A stretch of DNA of 51,175 nt from a virus: positions 1 through 51,175 of IMG/VR virus record IMGVR_UViG_3300037176_000027. The stretch is one strand, 5' to 3'. Of the stretch, positions 14,337-21,637 are shown in pieces (position 1 is the stretch's first letter; every line of letters starts with the position of its first letter). The notes beneath the pieces are model-generated. The model worked only from the letters and a program-made list of their open reading frames with translations, searched no databases and had not been told where the DNA came from. Made by a program: the position numbers and the translations under genes.

Positions 14337-15399
14337 GTGGCAGTTCGACGCCAGCCAGGTTCGCGCCGGTCAGATTCGTGCCGGTCAGGTTCGCGCGGGT
14401 CAGGTTCGCGACGGACAGGTCTGCGCTGGTCAGGTTCGCGCCAGTCAGGTCCGCGCTGGTCAGGTCCGCGCCGGCCAGGGTCACGCTGGTCAGGTCCGCG
14501 CTGGTCAGGTCCGCGCGGGTCAGGTTCACGAAGGCCAGGTTCGCGCCGGTCAGGTTCGCGCGGGTCAGGTTCGCGCGGGTCAGGTTCGCGCCGGACAGAT
14601 ACGCGCCGGCCAGGGTCGCGCCGGCCAGATACGCCCTGGTCAGGTTCGCGTTGGGGAGGGCCGTTCTGGCCAGGGTCGCGCCGGCCAGATACGCCCTGGT
14701 CAGGTTCGCGTCGGCGAGGACCGCGCCGATCAGGTTCACGCCGGCCAGGGTCGCGCCGGCCAGATACGCGCCGCTAAGAATCAGATCACCGCGTTCCTCA
14801 CGTCCTCGCGGCCGTCGTCCGAGCACCGTTGCGGCAGCTCGAACGTCAGTCTCCGATGTAATGAGACCGGTTTCTTCTGCCGCCTCAAGCTCTGCCTGGC
14901 GAGTCCTTGAGAGGCGAGAGTGCTCCCCGATAAACGCCGCGAGCACTTCCACAATCGTTGGATGGTCGCGCGGCGAGTCGATCATGATGCGCTCCAGCGC
15001 GTAGATCGCGCCCAGCCGCACATCGAGCGCATCTGACCCGAGCTGTCCGATTGCCTTGGTGTACCTGTCGGTGACGTGGCTTTCGCGGGACAGATTGAAG
15101 TTCCGGGCCGTGTACACCAGTGCGGTAACTGCTGCCACGCCGGCGCCGAGCTGGAGCATCCGGCCACGGAGCGCGTCAATGGCGGTCTCCCGCTGGACCG
15201 GAGTGAGTGCTTTCAGCCGTGAAGCATCCAGCCACGGCGGGCCGAGCCAGACGAACACGGCGAACACGGCGAACACGGCGAACGCACCTGTGAATGCCAG
15301 GGGCCATCGGTAGCGCCGGCCCCATGCCCACACTCTTCTGACGATGACAGCTGCGCCCCGGGCTAAAGCCCTGCGGTGACGCCTGATCCATGTAGGCAC
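14272..15399 (-). CDS. Membrane-anchored pentapeptide-repeat protein, 375 aa
   Basis: Read against the late operon. Residues about 30-52 and 82-102 are membrane segments. A conserved stretch ESHVTDRYTKAIGQLGSD, then VRLGAIYALERIM (residues about 112-145), is shared with many actinobacterial pentapeptide membrane proteins. About 25-30 A(D/N)LxxA pentapeptides follow (residues 205-355), a right-handed quadrilateral beta-helix. GTG start with a weak RBS. Biological role unknown; some relatives protect DNA gyrase, but most do not. It looks like a moron inserted between the exonuclease and 15528-16013, overlapping the former by 65 bp. Confidence 0.88.
   Translation of the reverse strand: MPTWIRRHRRALARGAAVIVRRVWAWGRRYRWPLAFTGAFAVFAVFAVFVWLGPPWLDASRLKALTPVQRETAIDALRGRMLQLGAGVAAVTALVYTARNFNLSRESHVTDRYTKAIGQLGSDALDVRLGAIYALERIMIDSPRDHPTIVEVLAAFIGEHSRLSRTRQAELEAAEETGLITSETDVRAAATVLGRRPRGREERGDLILSGAYLAGATLAGVNLIGAVLADANLTRAYLAGATLARTALPNANLTRAYLAGATLAGAYLSGANLTRANLTRANLTGANLAFVNLTRADLTSADLTSVTLAGADLTSADLTGANLTSADLSVANLTRANLTGTNLTGANLAGVELPPSALDNPTLPERFRPSPPLND
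15252..15278. repeat. 9-bp triplicate within the pentapeptide gene
   Basis: Three exact CGAACACGG units encode the FAVFAVFAVF part of the first membrane segment on the minus strand. This kind of short tandem repeat can change copy number by slippage without shifting the frame. Confidence 0.85.
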
Positions 15400-15527
15400 G
15401 CCGTCATTTCAGCACATCGGACCGTGCGCCCCGAGTTGTAACGCCTGGCTCATAGGTCGGGATGTCGCGTTTACCCCATATCGATACAGGGTGACCCCTG
15501 TCACATTCTCATGGAGGAAACAGCCCG

Positions 15528-16013
15528 ATGGCTGCCCACCCCGGCACGATCAACGTGCCGGTCAATGTCCACCCAGACACGGCCAACCTGGCCGGATTCA
15601 TCTCCACTATCACCCGCGCCGACGACCTCATGCGGCAGCTCACCGCGACTGAAGCCAGCGGCCTGCCCGATAAGGCGATCAGGGCATGGGGTCTGCTGCA
15701 GCAGGCAGTCGGCGAGCTGCGCACCGGCCGCCCGGCCAGTAGCGGCCACCGGTTCACGGTCGGTCCCACGGTCGCCCGGATGGTCCACTACGTCTCCTAC
15801 GGCACGCCCCGCGGTGAGTACGGTCACGCCTGCCGCGCCGCTGTCGTCGCCGACGTCGATCCGGGCCGGGTGGTCCTGTGCGTGCTCAACCCGTCCGGCG
15901 TGTTCTTCCACGCCGCCCGTCACGACGAGGGTGACGACCCCGGCGACGGCCTTGCGTCGCCGCTGTGCACGGGCCGCCGCCACGAGGGGGGCACGTGGCA
16001 CTGGCCCGCCTGA
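15528..16013 (+). CDS. Hypothetical phage protein, 161 aa
   Basis: ATG 15528 has GGAGGAAACAG upstream. N-terminus NVPVNVHPDTANLAGFI, a helical middle (ADDLMRQLTATEASGLPDKAI), then a beta-rich C-terminal half with YVSYGTPRGEYG, CRAAVVADVD and LCVLNPSGVFFH. Proteins of this pattern recur in actinophage head modules. No enzyme motif is seen. It starts a run of overlapping small genes (to 17430). Confidence 0.72.
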   Translation: MAAHPGTINVPVNVHPDTANLAGFISTITRADDLMRQLTATEASGLPDKAIRAWGLLQQAVGELRTGRPASSGHRFTVGPTVARMVHYVSYGTPRGEYGHACRAAVVADVDPGRVVLCVLNPSGVFFHAARHDEGDDPGDGLASPLCTGRRHEGGTWHWPA

Positions 16014-16210
16014 TCCGGCGCCGCTTCTCCTGGGCCGGTTACCCGCGCCGCTGGTGGTTCTCCCGTGCCCGGTTCCGTGCCGCGATCGACCTGCTCAACG
16101 CGGCCGACCGGATGCGGTCACGGTGGGCCGACGCGAGCCCCGACGTCCGAAACGAGATGTGGCGGGCTCTCCACACTGCCGCTGACCAGCTCGGCGAGGC
16201 CATCCAATGA
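15995..16210 (+). CDS. Small basic protein, 71 aa
   Basis: GTG 15995 with GAGGGGGGCAC upstream, overlapping the previous gene by 19 bp. N-terminus is Arg/Trp-rich (RLIRRRFSWAGYPRRWWFSRARF), then amphipathic helices. The stop overlaps the next ATG (ATGA). It could associate with membranes or nucleic acid. Confidence 0.6.
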   Translation: MALARLIRRRFSWAGYPRRWWFSRARFRAAIDLLNAADRMRSRWADASPDVRNEMWRALHTAADQLGEAIQ

Positions 16211-16425
16211 GCCACCGCAAGCCGGGCCCGTTCGCGACCGGCGGCATCGTCTCCGATCACAGCCACGACGACGACCTTGTGCCTGCGCTGCTGTCCCACG
16301 GCGGTTGCTTCATCGAGGTCCAGGCCGCGAGTCCCGGCGACTACGAGTGCTACCACTGCCAGCGCGGCCAGTGCGCCCGCTGCAACGACCCCGACTGCAC
16401 CTGCTGCTACGGAAACGAGGACTGA
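16207..16425 (+). CDS. Small Cys-rich putative zinc-binding protein, 72 aa
   Basis: The C-terminal half has C-x2-C, C-x2-C-x4-C and CC motifs (YHCQRGQCARCND, then CTCC), consistent with one or two zinc sites. His-rich patch DHSHDDD near residue 18. Coupled to both neighbours by ATGA/TGATG overlaps. It may bind nucleic acid or act as an adaptor; family not recognised. Confidence 0.62.
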   Translation: MSHRKPGPFATGGIVSDHSHDDDLVPALLSHGGCFIEVQAASPGDYECYHCQRGQCARCNDPDCTCCYGNED

Positions 16426-16763
16426 TGACTGCCGTGCACATCGGCGACCAGCTCGACGCATGGGTCGCCAAGGCCATCAACGACGGGGCGATGGGGGAGG
16501 AGTTCTGGCACGACCACGCCGGCAGCACCGTCATGGGCCCAGTCGGGCCGTCGCTGCGATACACGGTGATCATCACCATGAAGAATCCGCTGCTCGGGCA
16601 GGGCCCGCTGATCATGCCGTTCACGGTGCCGATCGGTGCGATGCGGGAAGATGCGGTCCGGCTCGGTGTCCACAACGCCATGGGGCAGCTCCGCGAGCTC
16701 CACAAGCAGCTCCTCGACGCTAAGCCGCGGCTTGTGCCAGGCGGCCGGAACATCCACTCGTGA
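16425..16763 (+). CDS. Hypothetical protein, 112 aa
   Basis: A soluble alpha/beta protein: N-terminal helix HIGDQLDAWVAKAIND, central beta hairpin SLRYTVIITMKN, IMPFTVPIG, and C-terminal helix ... LRELHKQLLDAK. Coupled on both sides (TGATGA at the start, GTGA at the end). The fold looks compact and complete but no family is evident. Confidence 0.65.
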   Translation: MTAVHIGDQLDAWVAKAINDGAMGEEFWHDHAGSTVMGPVGPSLRYTVIITMKNPLLGQGPLIMPFTVPIGAMREDAVRLGVHNAMGQLRELHKQLLDAKPRLVPGGRNIHS

Positions 16764-16924
16764 ACTGGTGGTGGCGGCGGCTGACCCGCCGGACAGGTCC
16801 CGCCCCGGTCCAGGGCAGCGTGTCCACGGTGAGACCCCCGGTCAGCGGCGGTGACCCGGCGGCCAGGATCGCGGCTTGCCTGCGATGGTTCCGCGACCAG
16901 TACGGTACCGAACGGTCGTGCTGA
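16760..16924 (+). CDS. Small protein, 54 aa
   Basis: GTG overlapping the upstream stop (GTGA). N-terminus MNWWWRRLTRR, C-terminus with ARIAACLRWFRDQYG. Basic, Trp-rich, possibly membrane-associated. Its end overlaps the start of 16918-17430 by 7 bp. Confidence 0.5.
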   Translation: MNWWWRRLTRRTGPAPVQGSVSTVRPPVSGGDPAARIAACLRWFRDQYGTERSC

Positions 16925-17430
16925 CCGAAGCCGGATCGACTGGTCTCGCGCTCGTGTCGCTGTGCTCGATGGCGCTGATCTCCCAGAAACGGCCGGCCGG
17001 GTGGCTGGTCGCGATCCTCGCCCAGTTCGCGTGGGTACCGTACGACGTCGTGACCGGCCAGTACGGGTTTCTTGCCCTGACCGCCGTGTCCGTGCCGGTG
17101 TACCTGCGGGGCTGGCGGGCGTTCCGCATCCGGAGGGGCGATGACGAGTCCTCTGCCCCGCACACCTGGCGACGACCGGGAAGACCACGCCCAGGCCGCC
17201 GGGGCCGCGATAGCGGCGATCTACGCACAGATCGAGCTGGCGATCGTCGCGGCGGTCGCCTACTGGACCCGGAAGGCAGCCGCAGGGGCGCTGCCTCCCG
17301 CCGTCGCGAACCGTCGCCTGTACCAGCAGACCGCCGCGATCTTCGCCGCGGCCCGCGACCGGATCCGGGTGACCCTCGACGAGGCGATCAGCGGCACCCT
17401 CGACGAGGTACGCGGCCGGGTACAAGCTGA
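16918..17430 (+). CDS. Small membrane protein with out-of-place 3' extension, up to 170 aa
   Basis: GTG 16918 encodes three hydrophobic segments in about 75 residues (STGLALVSLCSMALI, LVAILAQFAWVPYDVV, FLALTAVSVPVYL) with QFAWVPYDVVTGQYG, a motif common in small actinophage membrane proteins that loosely resemble PnuC-type domains. After residue about 80 the frame continues another 90 residues through the start of the minor capsid gene (17141), with Arg/Pro/Gly composition typical of shadow translation. The real C-terminus was probably lost by a stop mutation or frameshift; only the first third is convincing. Confidence 0.55.
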   Translation: MLTEAGSTGLALVSLCSMALISQKRPAGWLVAILAQFAWVPYDVVTGQYGFLALTAVSVPVYLRGWRAFRIRRGDDESSAPHTWRRPGRPRPGRRGRDSGDLRTDRAGDRRGGRLLDPEGSRRGAASRRREPSPVPADRRDLRRGPRPDPGDPRRGDQRHPRRGTRPGTS

Positions 17431-18340
17431 CGCCGGCCCAGCAGCCGCCCTGAACGTCTCCCTGCCTGACACGGCCCCGATCACGGCCCCGCTCGACGTC
17501 GCCACGCAGACCGCGATCGGATCAGCCAGCGACGCTTTCACCGACGCGGCCACAGCCGCGATGAACGCGCCGCCACCGCCTGTGCCGCCTGGTCTGCCGC
17601 CGGGCGGCAGGCTGGCGCTCCCGCCCGGCGGCGACCGGCTCAACCCGTACGACGAAGCCGTCCGGACCGGTATCTCGTCGATCCGCGGCGGCATGCCCGC
17701 CAACTCGCTGTCCCTGTCCCGGATCCAGGCCGCGCAGGTCGCGCTCGACCAGCTGGCCGACCGGGGCATCACCGGCTACGTCGACAAGGCCGGACGGCAC
17801 TGGAATCTCGTCTCCTACGTGGAGATGGCCACCCGGACCGGTGTCGCGAACCTGTGGGACGACCTCCAGGCCAAGGCCATGATCCGCTCCGGATACGACC
17901 TCGTGAAGGTGTACACGCACTCCACGGAGGGGACCTGCCCGGCGTGCCTGCCGTGGCTCGGCCGGACACTGTCGCTCACCGGCCACACGGCCGGATACCC
18001 GACCCTCGACGAGGCGAAGGCGGCTGGTTTCCGGCACCCGAACTGCCGGTGCGCCTGGTTCCCGCTCGGCGCAGGCGTCGCCGAAGAGGTCACCGGCGCT
18101 GTCCCGATGGATCAGGCCGCCACGGTGTACCAGGCCAGCCAGCGGCAGCGGGCCTATGAGCGGCGCGTGCGGGCCGCTGGACGGCGCGCTCAGGCCGCTA
18201 TGAGCCCGGAAGCCAGGCGGCGGGCTCGCCGCGAGCAGGCAGCGGCACGGTCAGCGTCAGCGGCTCACCGGGAAGCGACAGGCCTGCGAATGACTCAGGC
18301 CGGCTGGAAGCGCCGCGAGCATCCGTTCCGGGCACGCTGA
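17141..18340 (+). CDS. Phage minor capsid protein 2 (MuF-like), 399 aa
   Basis: Helical N-terminus, Pro/Gly hinge (residues about 145-165), then the family core: GYVDKAGRHWNLVSYVEMATRT, DLVKVYTHSTEGTCPACLPWLG and AAGFRHPNCRCAW, which carry the conserved Cys/His residues. This fits Phage_min_cap2 (PF06152). It is a minor head protein expected near the portal during assembly. The C-terminal 100 residues are Arg/Ala-rich and helical. It overlaps 16918-17430 extensively in another frame. Confidence 0.85.
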   Translation: MTSPLPRTPGDDREDHAQAAGAAIAAIYAQIELAIVAAVAYWTRKAAAGALPPAVANRRLYQQTAAIFAAARDRIRVTLDEAISGTLDEVRGRVQADAGPAAALNVSLPDTAPITAPLDVATQTAIGSASDAFTDAATAAMNAPPPPVPPGLPPGGRLALPPGGDRLNPYDEAVRTGISSIRGGMPANSLSLSRIQAAQVALDQLADRGITGYVDKAGRHWNLVSYVEMATRTGVANLWDDLQAKAMIRSGYDLVKVYTHSTEGTCPACLPWLGRTLSLTGHTAGYPTLDEAKAAGFRHPNCRCAWFPLGAGVAEEVTGAVPMDQAATVYQASQRQRAYERRVRAAGRRAQAAMSPEARRRARREQAAARSASAAHREATGLRMTQAGWKRREHPFRAR

Positions 18341-18548
18341 AGACGAGACCGTCTATGCGGAAATGCCCGAGCGGCGACCATCCCTCGGCCGCTGGATCAA
18401 TGCCGGGCGTTTCGGTGCCGGGCGGGGCGATGAAACCTGACGAGCAGCCGGGGTCACGGCAGGTGTCGCAGCGCATGTCTTCCTGAGTCGCGGCCGCGTT
18501 GCACACCTGGCTGTGGCGGTCGCAACGGCACCGGAGCCGATCATCCAT
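18198..18548 (-). CDS. Antisense Cys-rich small protein (putative zinc-binding), up to 116 aa
   Basis: Read against the late genes in the 250-bp gap after the minor capsid gene. Residues 5-40 hold CRCDRHSQVC, then CDTCRDPGC, a spacing typical of zinc-binding domains and hard to explain as a shadow because the plus strand is otherwise empty there. The frame continues into the 3' end of 17141-18340, so the C-terminal half (from about residue 70) is doubtful. The start is not fixed (ATG 18548 or 18557). Confidence 0.5.
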   Translation of the reverse strand: MDDRLRCRCDRHSQVCNAAATQEDMRCDTCRDPGCSSGFIAPPGTETPGIDPAAEGWSPLGHFRIDGLVFSVPGTDARGASSRPESFAGLSLPGEPLTLTVPLPARGEPAAWLPGS

Positions 18549-18591
18549 GGCCAGCATCGTACGGGGACGCCCGGACCGGACGGAGGCCTCC

Positions 18592-18729
18592 GTGATCTGG
18601 AGTTACCTCACGCTCGTAGCCCCGATCCTCGCCTTGCCGACCATCGCCGCGGCGCTGTACGCCCGAGCACTCCGGCGGGCGGATCAGCCGCCTGGCCGCC
18701 GCGGAATGGGCTCGCGGCACACCCTCTGA
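18592..18729 (+). CDS. Single-TM small protein, 45 aa
   Basis: GTG 18592 with GGAGG at 6-bp spacing; an in-frame ATG at 18547 has no RBS. One membrane helix (WSYLTLVAPILALPTIAAAL), then a basic tail. It ends 3 bp before an intrinsic terminator. It may be a holin-like or assembly-associated membrane peptide; unassigned. Confidence 0.58.
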   Translation: MIWSYLTLVAPILALPTIAAALYARALRRADQPPGRRGMGSRHTL

Positions 18730-18732
18730 CCA

Positions 18733-18755
18733 CCCGCCCACGTGGCGGGTTTTTT
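18733..18755 (+). terminator. Intrinsic terminator before the scaffold gene
   Basis: CCCGCC-5 nt-GGCGGG followed by six T. The same TTTTTTCATGCCC context follows the terminator at 26985. Confidence 0.85.
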
Positions 18756-18806
18756 CATGCCCGGACCGGTCCGGGCATACCCCAACGGCTCCTGGAGGGC
18801 CCATTC

Positions 18807-19787
18807 ATGAAGCGCACCGCCCTGTCGATGCCGCCTGGCGCGATCATCGGCTACCACAAAGACGGCCGCCCCATCCGGATCGTCGCCGGCGGGTCCGGCG
18901 AAGGTGACCCGGGCGACAGCGGCATCAGCACGACTGGCCAGGACCCCGGCGCCGGAAACGGCGGCGCGGGCACCGGTCAAGCAGACAGCCAGAACACCGG
19001 CCAGAGCGGCACTGGTGGCCGCACGGACGGCGGGACCGGCTCAGGCGACAGCACCGGCACGGGACCGAACCCCGGTCCTGGTACAGGCTCCGACGACCAC
19101 ACTGCCCGGACTATCGCCGCGATCCGCGACGACTTCAAGGCCGAACGGGCACGCCGCCAGACCGCCGAACAGGAACTCGCCGCGGTCAAGGAAGCCCAGG
19201 CCCAGCTACAGCAGGCGCTCGCAGCCGACAAGGCCGACCGGCAGAAGCAGCTCGACGCGCTCGCGAAGGCCATGGGTCTCAAGCCCGAAGACGAACCGCC
19301 CACCCCGGAGAAGCTCGCCGCCGAACTGGCCGACGCGCGCCGCGAAGCTGAATCCGCCGCACAGGCCCGGCAGGCAGCCGAAGCGAACGCCGCTGCGGCA
19401 CTGGCCCAGGCCAGGCGGGAACGGGCTCTCCTGCACGCCGCGCCTGGTCTCGACGCGAACGGGCTCGCGCTGCTCGACTCGCGGTCCTTCATGGACCGGC
19501 TGGCCGGTCTCGACCCGGCCGCGGACGACTTCAGCGGCAAGCTCGCCGACGCGATCAAGGCCGCGGTCGAATCCAACACCGGCTACAAGGCGACGCCACC
19601 GAAGCGGACCGCGCCGCCTGCTACGTCGTCCGGCGGTGAGTTCAACGGCCAGCCGGGCGGCAACCGGCAGTGGACCGACGCGGACGTCGACAAGGCCACC
19701 CCGCGCGAGATCCAGGAAGCCGCCAAGGCGGGCCTGCTCCGCGATCTCGGTGTCGGCCAGCCGCGCGTGAAGCGCGGCTACCGCTAA
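18807..19787 (+). CDS. Phage scaffolding protein, 326 aa
   Basis: ATG 18807 with CTGGAGGG upstream, immediately before the coat gene. Gly/Thr/Ser-rich disordered region (residues about 30-95), then a long coiled coil (about 100-215: FKAERARRQTAEQELAAVKE..., ADARREAESAAQARQAAEA), a short folded segment with RSFMDRLAGLD, and a basic C-terminus (VGQPRVKRGYR) that would bind coat protein. This is the usual architecture of scaffold proteins that nucleate prohead assembly and are later expelled. It lies between two terminators, so it likely has its own expression level. Confidence 0.85.
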   Translation: MKRTALSMPPGAIIGYHKDGRPIRIVAGGSGEGDPGDSGISTTGQDPGAGNGGAGTGQADSQNTGQSGTGGRTDGGTGSGDSTGTGPNPGPGTGSDDHTARTIAAIRDDFKAERARRQTAEQELAAVKEAQAQLQQALAADKADRQKQLDALAKAMGLKPEDEPPTPEKLAAELADARREAESAAQARQAAEANAAAALAQARRERALLHAAPGLDANGLALLDSRSFMDRLAGLDPAADDFSGKLADAIKAAVESNTGYKATPPKRTAPPATSSGGEFNGQPGGNRQWTDADVDKATPREIQEAAKAGLLRDLGVGQPRVKRGYR

Positions 19788-19832
19788 CCATCCCGCTTTC
19801 CCCCCGGCGGGACCCCCATCCCCACCCACCTG

Positions 19833-19860
19833 AGCCCCGCGTGACCTGCGCGGGGCTTTC
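19833..19860 (+). terminator. Terminator between scaffold and coat genes
   Basis: A 9-bp perfect stem AGCCCCGCG/CGCGGGGCT with a 7-nt loop, followed by TTTC. It is weaker than the 18733 copy because of its short T-run. Confidence 0.65.
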
Positions 19861-19884
19861 GCGTACCCGCCAGGGAGTGAACGC

Positions 19885-20808
19885 ATGGCCATCAACAACT
19901 TCAAGCCGGCCGTCTGGTCGTCGATGATCCTCGGCGCGCTGGAGAAGAACCTCGTCTTCGGCGGGCCGATGGTCGTCAACGACGACTACGAAGGCGAAAT
20001 CGCAGGTCCGGGCAATGTCGTCAAGATCACCCAGTTTGGTGACCCGACGATTCAGAACTACACGCCGAACGCCTCGATCAACTACGCGAACCTGAACGAC
20101 GCCGGGCTCGACCTGGTGATCGACCAGGCGAAGTATTTCGCGTTCAAGATCGACGACGTGGACCGGCGACAGGCGGCCGGTGACATGCAGGAATACCTCG
20201 AAACGAGGGCTTCCTACAAGCTGGCCGACACGACCGACCAGTACCTCGCGTCGATGTACACCGGGGTATCGGCCGCAAACGTGCTGCCGGGCACCACGGC
20301 GACGTCCTCGTCTCTGACGTCGGGGAACTACCTGACCCCGCAGCCGTACGGCGGCACCGGCTCCCACCCTGCCGACTTCTACACGCAGGTCATCCTGCCT
20401 CTCAAGGTCCGGCTGACCCAGAGCAACGTGCCGATGGCGGGCCGGTACTGCATCGTCCCGGCGTGGGCGGAAGCGCTGCTGGAGCAGACCCAGGCGTTCA
20501 TCAGCGTCACCGACATGCAGGGCCAGCCGTCCGAGGTCTTCCAGGAGGGGTTCATCGGCCGTGTCGGCGGGTTCAACATCCTCGTCTCCAACAACGCGGT
20601 CGAGTACGACACGGTCCACGGCGCGTACGTCGTGCAGGCCGGTCACCCGATGGCGGTCACCTTCGGCGAGCAGATCGTCCAGACCGAAGCCCTGCGGCTC
20701 CAGACGTCATTCAGCGACGCGGTTCGCGGGCTCCACGTCTACGGCGGGAAGCTCGTCCGGCCCGACGCCATCGCCGTCGCCGGCGTGCAGCGCCCGACCG
20801 GTATCTGA
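19885..20808 (+). CDS. Major capsid (coat) protein, P22/HK97-fold type, 307 aa
   Basis: RBS AGGGAG before ATG 19885. The sequence fits P22-coat-like major capsid proteins of actinophages: MAINNFKPAVWSSMILGALEK at the start, NDDYEGEIAGPGNVVKI, DLVIDQAKYFAFKIDDVD, ETRASYKLADTTDQY, RYCIVPAWAEALLEQ, a loop with GGFNILVSNN, and a C-terminal YGGKLVRPDA. It follows the scaffold and precedes connector genes, the canonical order. The first 30 residues form the N-arm. Confidence 0.92.
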   Translation: MAINNFKPAVWSSMILGALEKNLVFGGPMVVNDDYEGEIAGPGNVVKITQFGDPTIQNYTPNASINYANLNDAGLDLVIDQAKYFAFKIDDVDRRQAAGDMQEYLETRASYKLADTTDQYLASMYTGVSAANVLPGTTATSSSLTSGNYLTPQPYGGTGSHPADFYTQVILPLKVRLTQSNVPMAGRYCIVPAWAEALLEQTQAFISVTDMQGQPSEVFQEGFIGRVGGFNILVSNNAVEYDTVHGAYVVQAGHPMAVTFGEQIVQTEALRLQTSFSDAVRGLHVYGGKLVRPDAIAVAGVQRPTGI

Positions 20809-20872
20809 CCCAGGCCCCGCGGCCTGAGCAGGCCGGCAGGATCACCCACCCCACGGAAACGGAGACTCCCTC

Positions 20873-21310
20873 ATGGGCGCTCGTACCCCGATCGCGGCCG
20901 GGCTTGTCACCCTGGCCCCGGACTCGTTCACCAGCCAGGGCGCCGGGCAGACCCCTGACGCGGTGAACGGCAACACGCTTGCCGACCCTGGCCCGAACCA
21001 CCTGATGCTCGTCGTCTCCAACGGCGACACCAGCACGCACACGATCACTGTGCGGGCGTCGGGCAGCGGCCCGGACGTCAACGGCAACGCGCAGACGCCG
21101 CTGCCGCAGAACACCGTCTTCACCCAGTCGACCCTCGGCGACCTGGTGGTCACCATCCCGGCCGGTGGGACGTACGTGTCGCCGACGCTGACCACGGACC
21201 GGTTCACGCAGCCGGACGGGTCGCTGTCGCTGGACTGGGACGCCTCGACCAGCGTCAAGCTGTGGGCCTACCAGCTGCCGTCGAACGCTCTGGGCGGCCC
21301 GCTGCTGTGA
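20873..21310 (+). CDS. Putative head decoration protein, 145 aa
   Basis: Directly downstream of the coat gene (RBS ACGGAGAC). All-beta, Thr/Ser/Gly-rich sequence (LMLVVSNGDTSTHTITVRAS; LVVTIPAGGTYVSP; LSLDWDASTSVKLWAYQLP), the appearance of an Ig-like or jelly-roll decoration domain. The role is inferred from location and composition. Confidence 0.72.
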   Translation: MGARTPIAAGLVTLAPDSFTSQGAGQTPDAVNGNTLADPGPNHLMLVVSNGDTSTHTITVRASGSGPDVNGNAQTPLPQNTVFTQSTLGDLVVTIPAGGTYVSPTLTTDRFTQPDGSLSLDWDASTSVKLWAYQLPSNALGGPLL

Positions 21311-21624
21311 GCCGCATCCACCTGCGCGGGGAGAGCGGAACGGTCGTCTACTTCGACCGTGACGCTCTCCCCGAGGGCATCGAGAAGCGCATCGAACGCG
21401 GTGACCTGACCGAATGCGCCCCGGACGGCACCGTCCCGGATCCCGCCGAGGACCTGGTGCCGGACGTGCCGCCGCCGGACGCGCCGCCGCTGCCGAAACG
21501 TGCCGCCTCGCGTGACACCTGGATCCAGTTCGCGATCTCCCAGGGCCTCCCACGGGACGAAGCGAACGCGATGACGAAGGCGAAGCTCATCGAACGGTTC
21601 ACCGACATTCCGTCAGTCAGCTAA
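21307..21624 (+). CDS. Hypothetical head protein, 105 aa
   Basis: GTG 21307 overlaps the upstream stop (GTGA). Starts MSRIHLRGESGTVVYFDRDAL, then an acidic Pro-rich linker (PDVPPPDAPPLPK) and a C-terminal helical segment with TWIQFAISQGLPRDEANAM, then LIERF, similar to small SAP/HeH-like domains. Probably a head accessory protein. Confidence 0.68.
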   Translation: MSRIHLRGESGTVVYFDRDALPEGIEKRIERGDLTECAPDGTVPDPAEDLVPDVPPPDAPPLPKRAASRDTWIQFAISQGLPRDEANAMTKAKLIERFTDIPSVS

Positions 21625-21637
21625 GGGGGCGGTCGCT

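Noticed and set aside
14315-15004. Long plus-strand reading frames opposite the pentapeptide gene
   Set aside because: They are shadows of the repeated minus-strand codons (regular Arg/Val/Ser patterns), with no RBS and no sensible protein composition.
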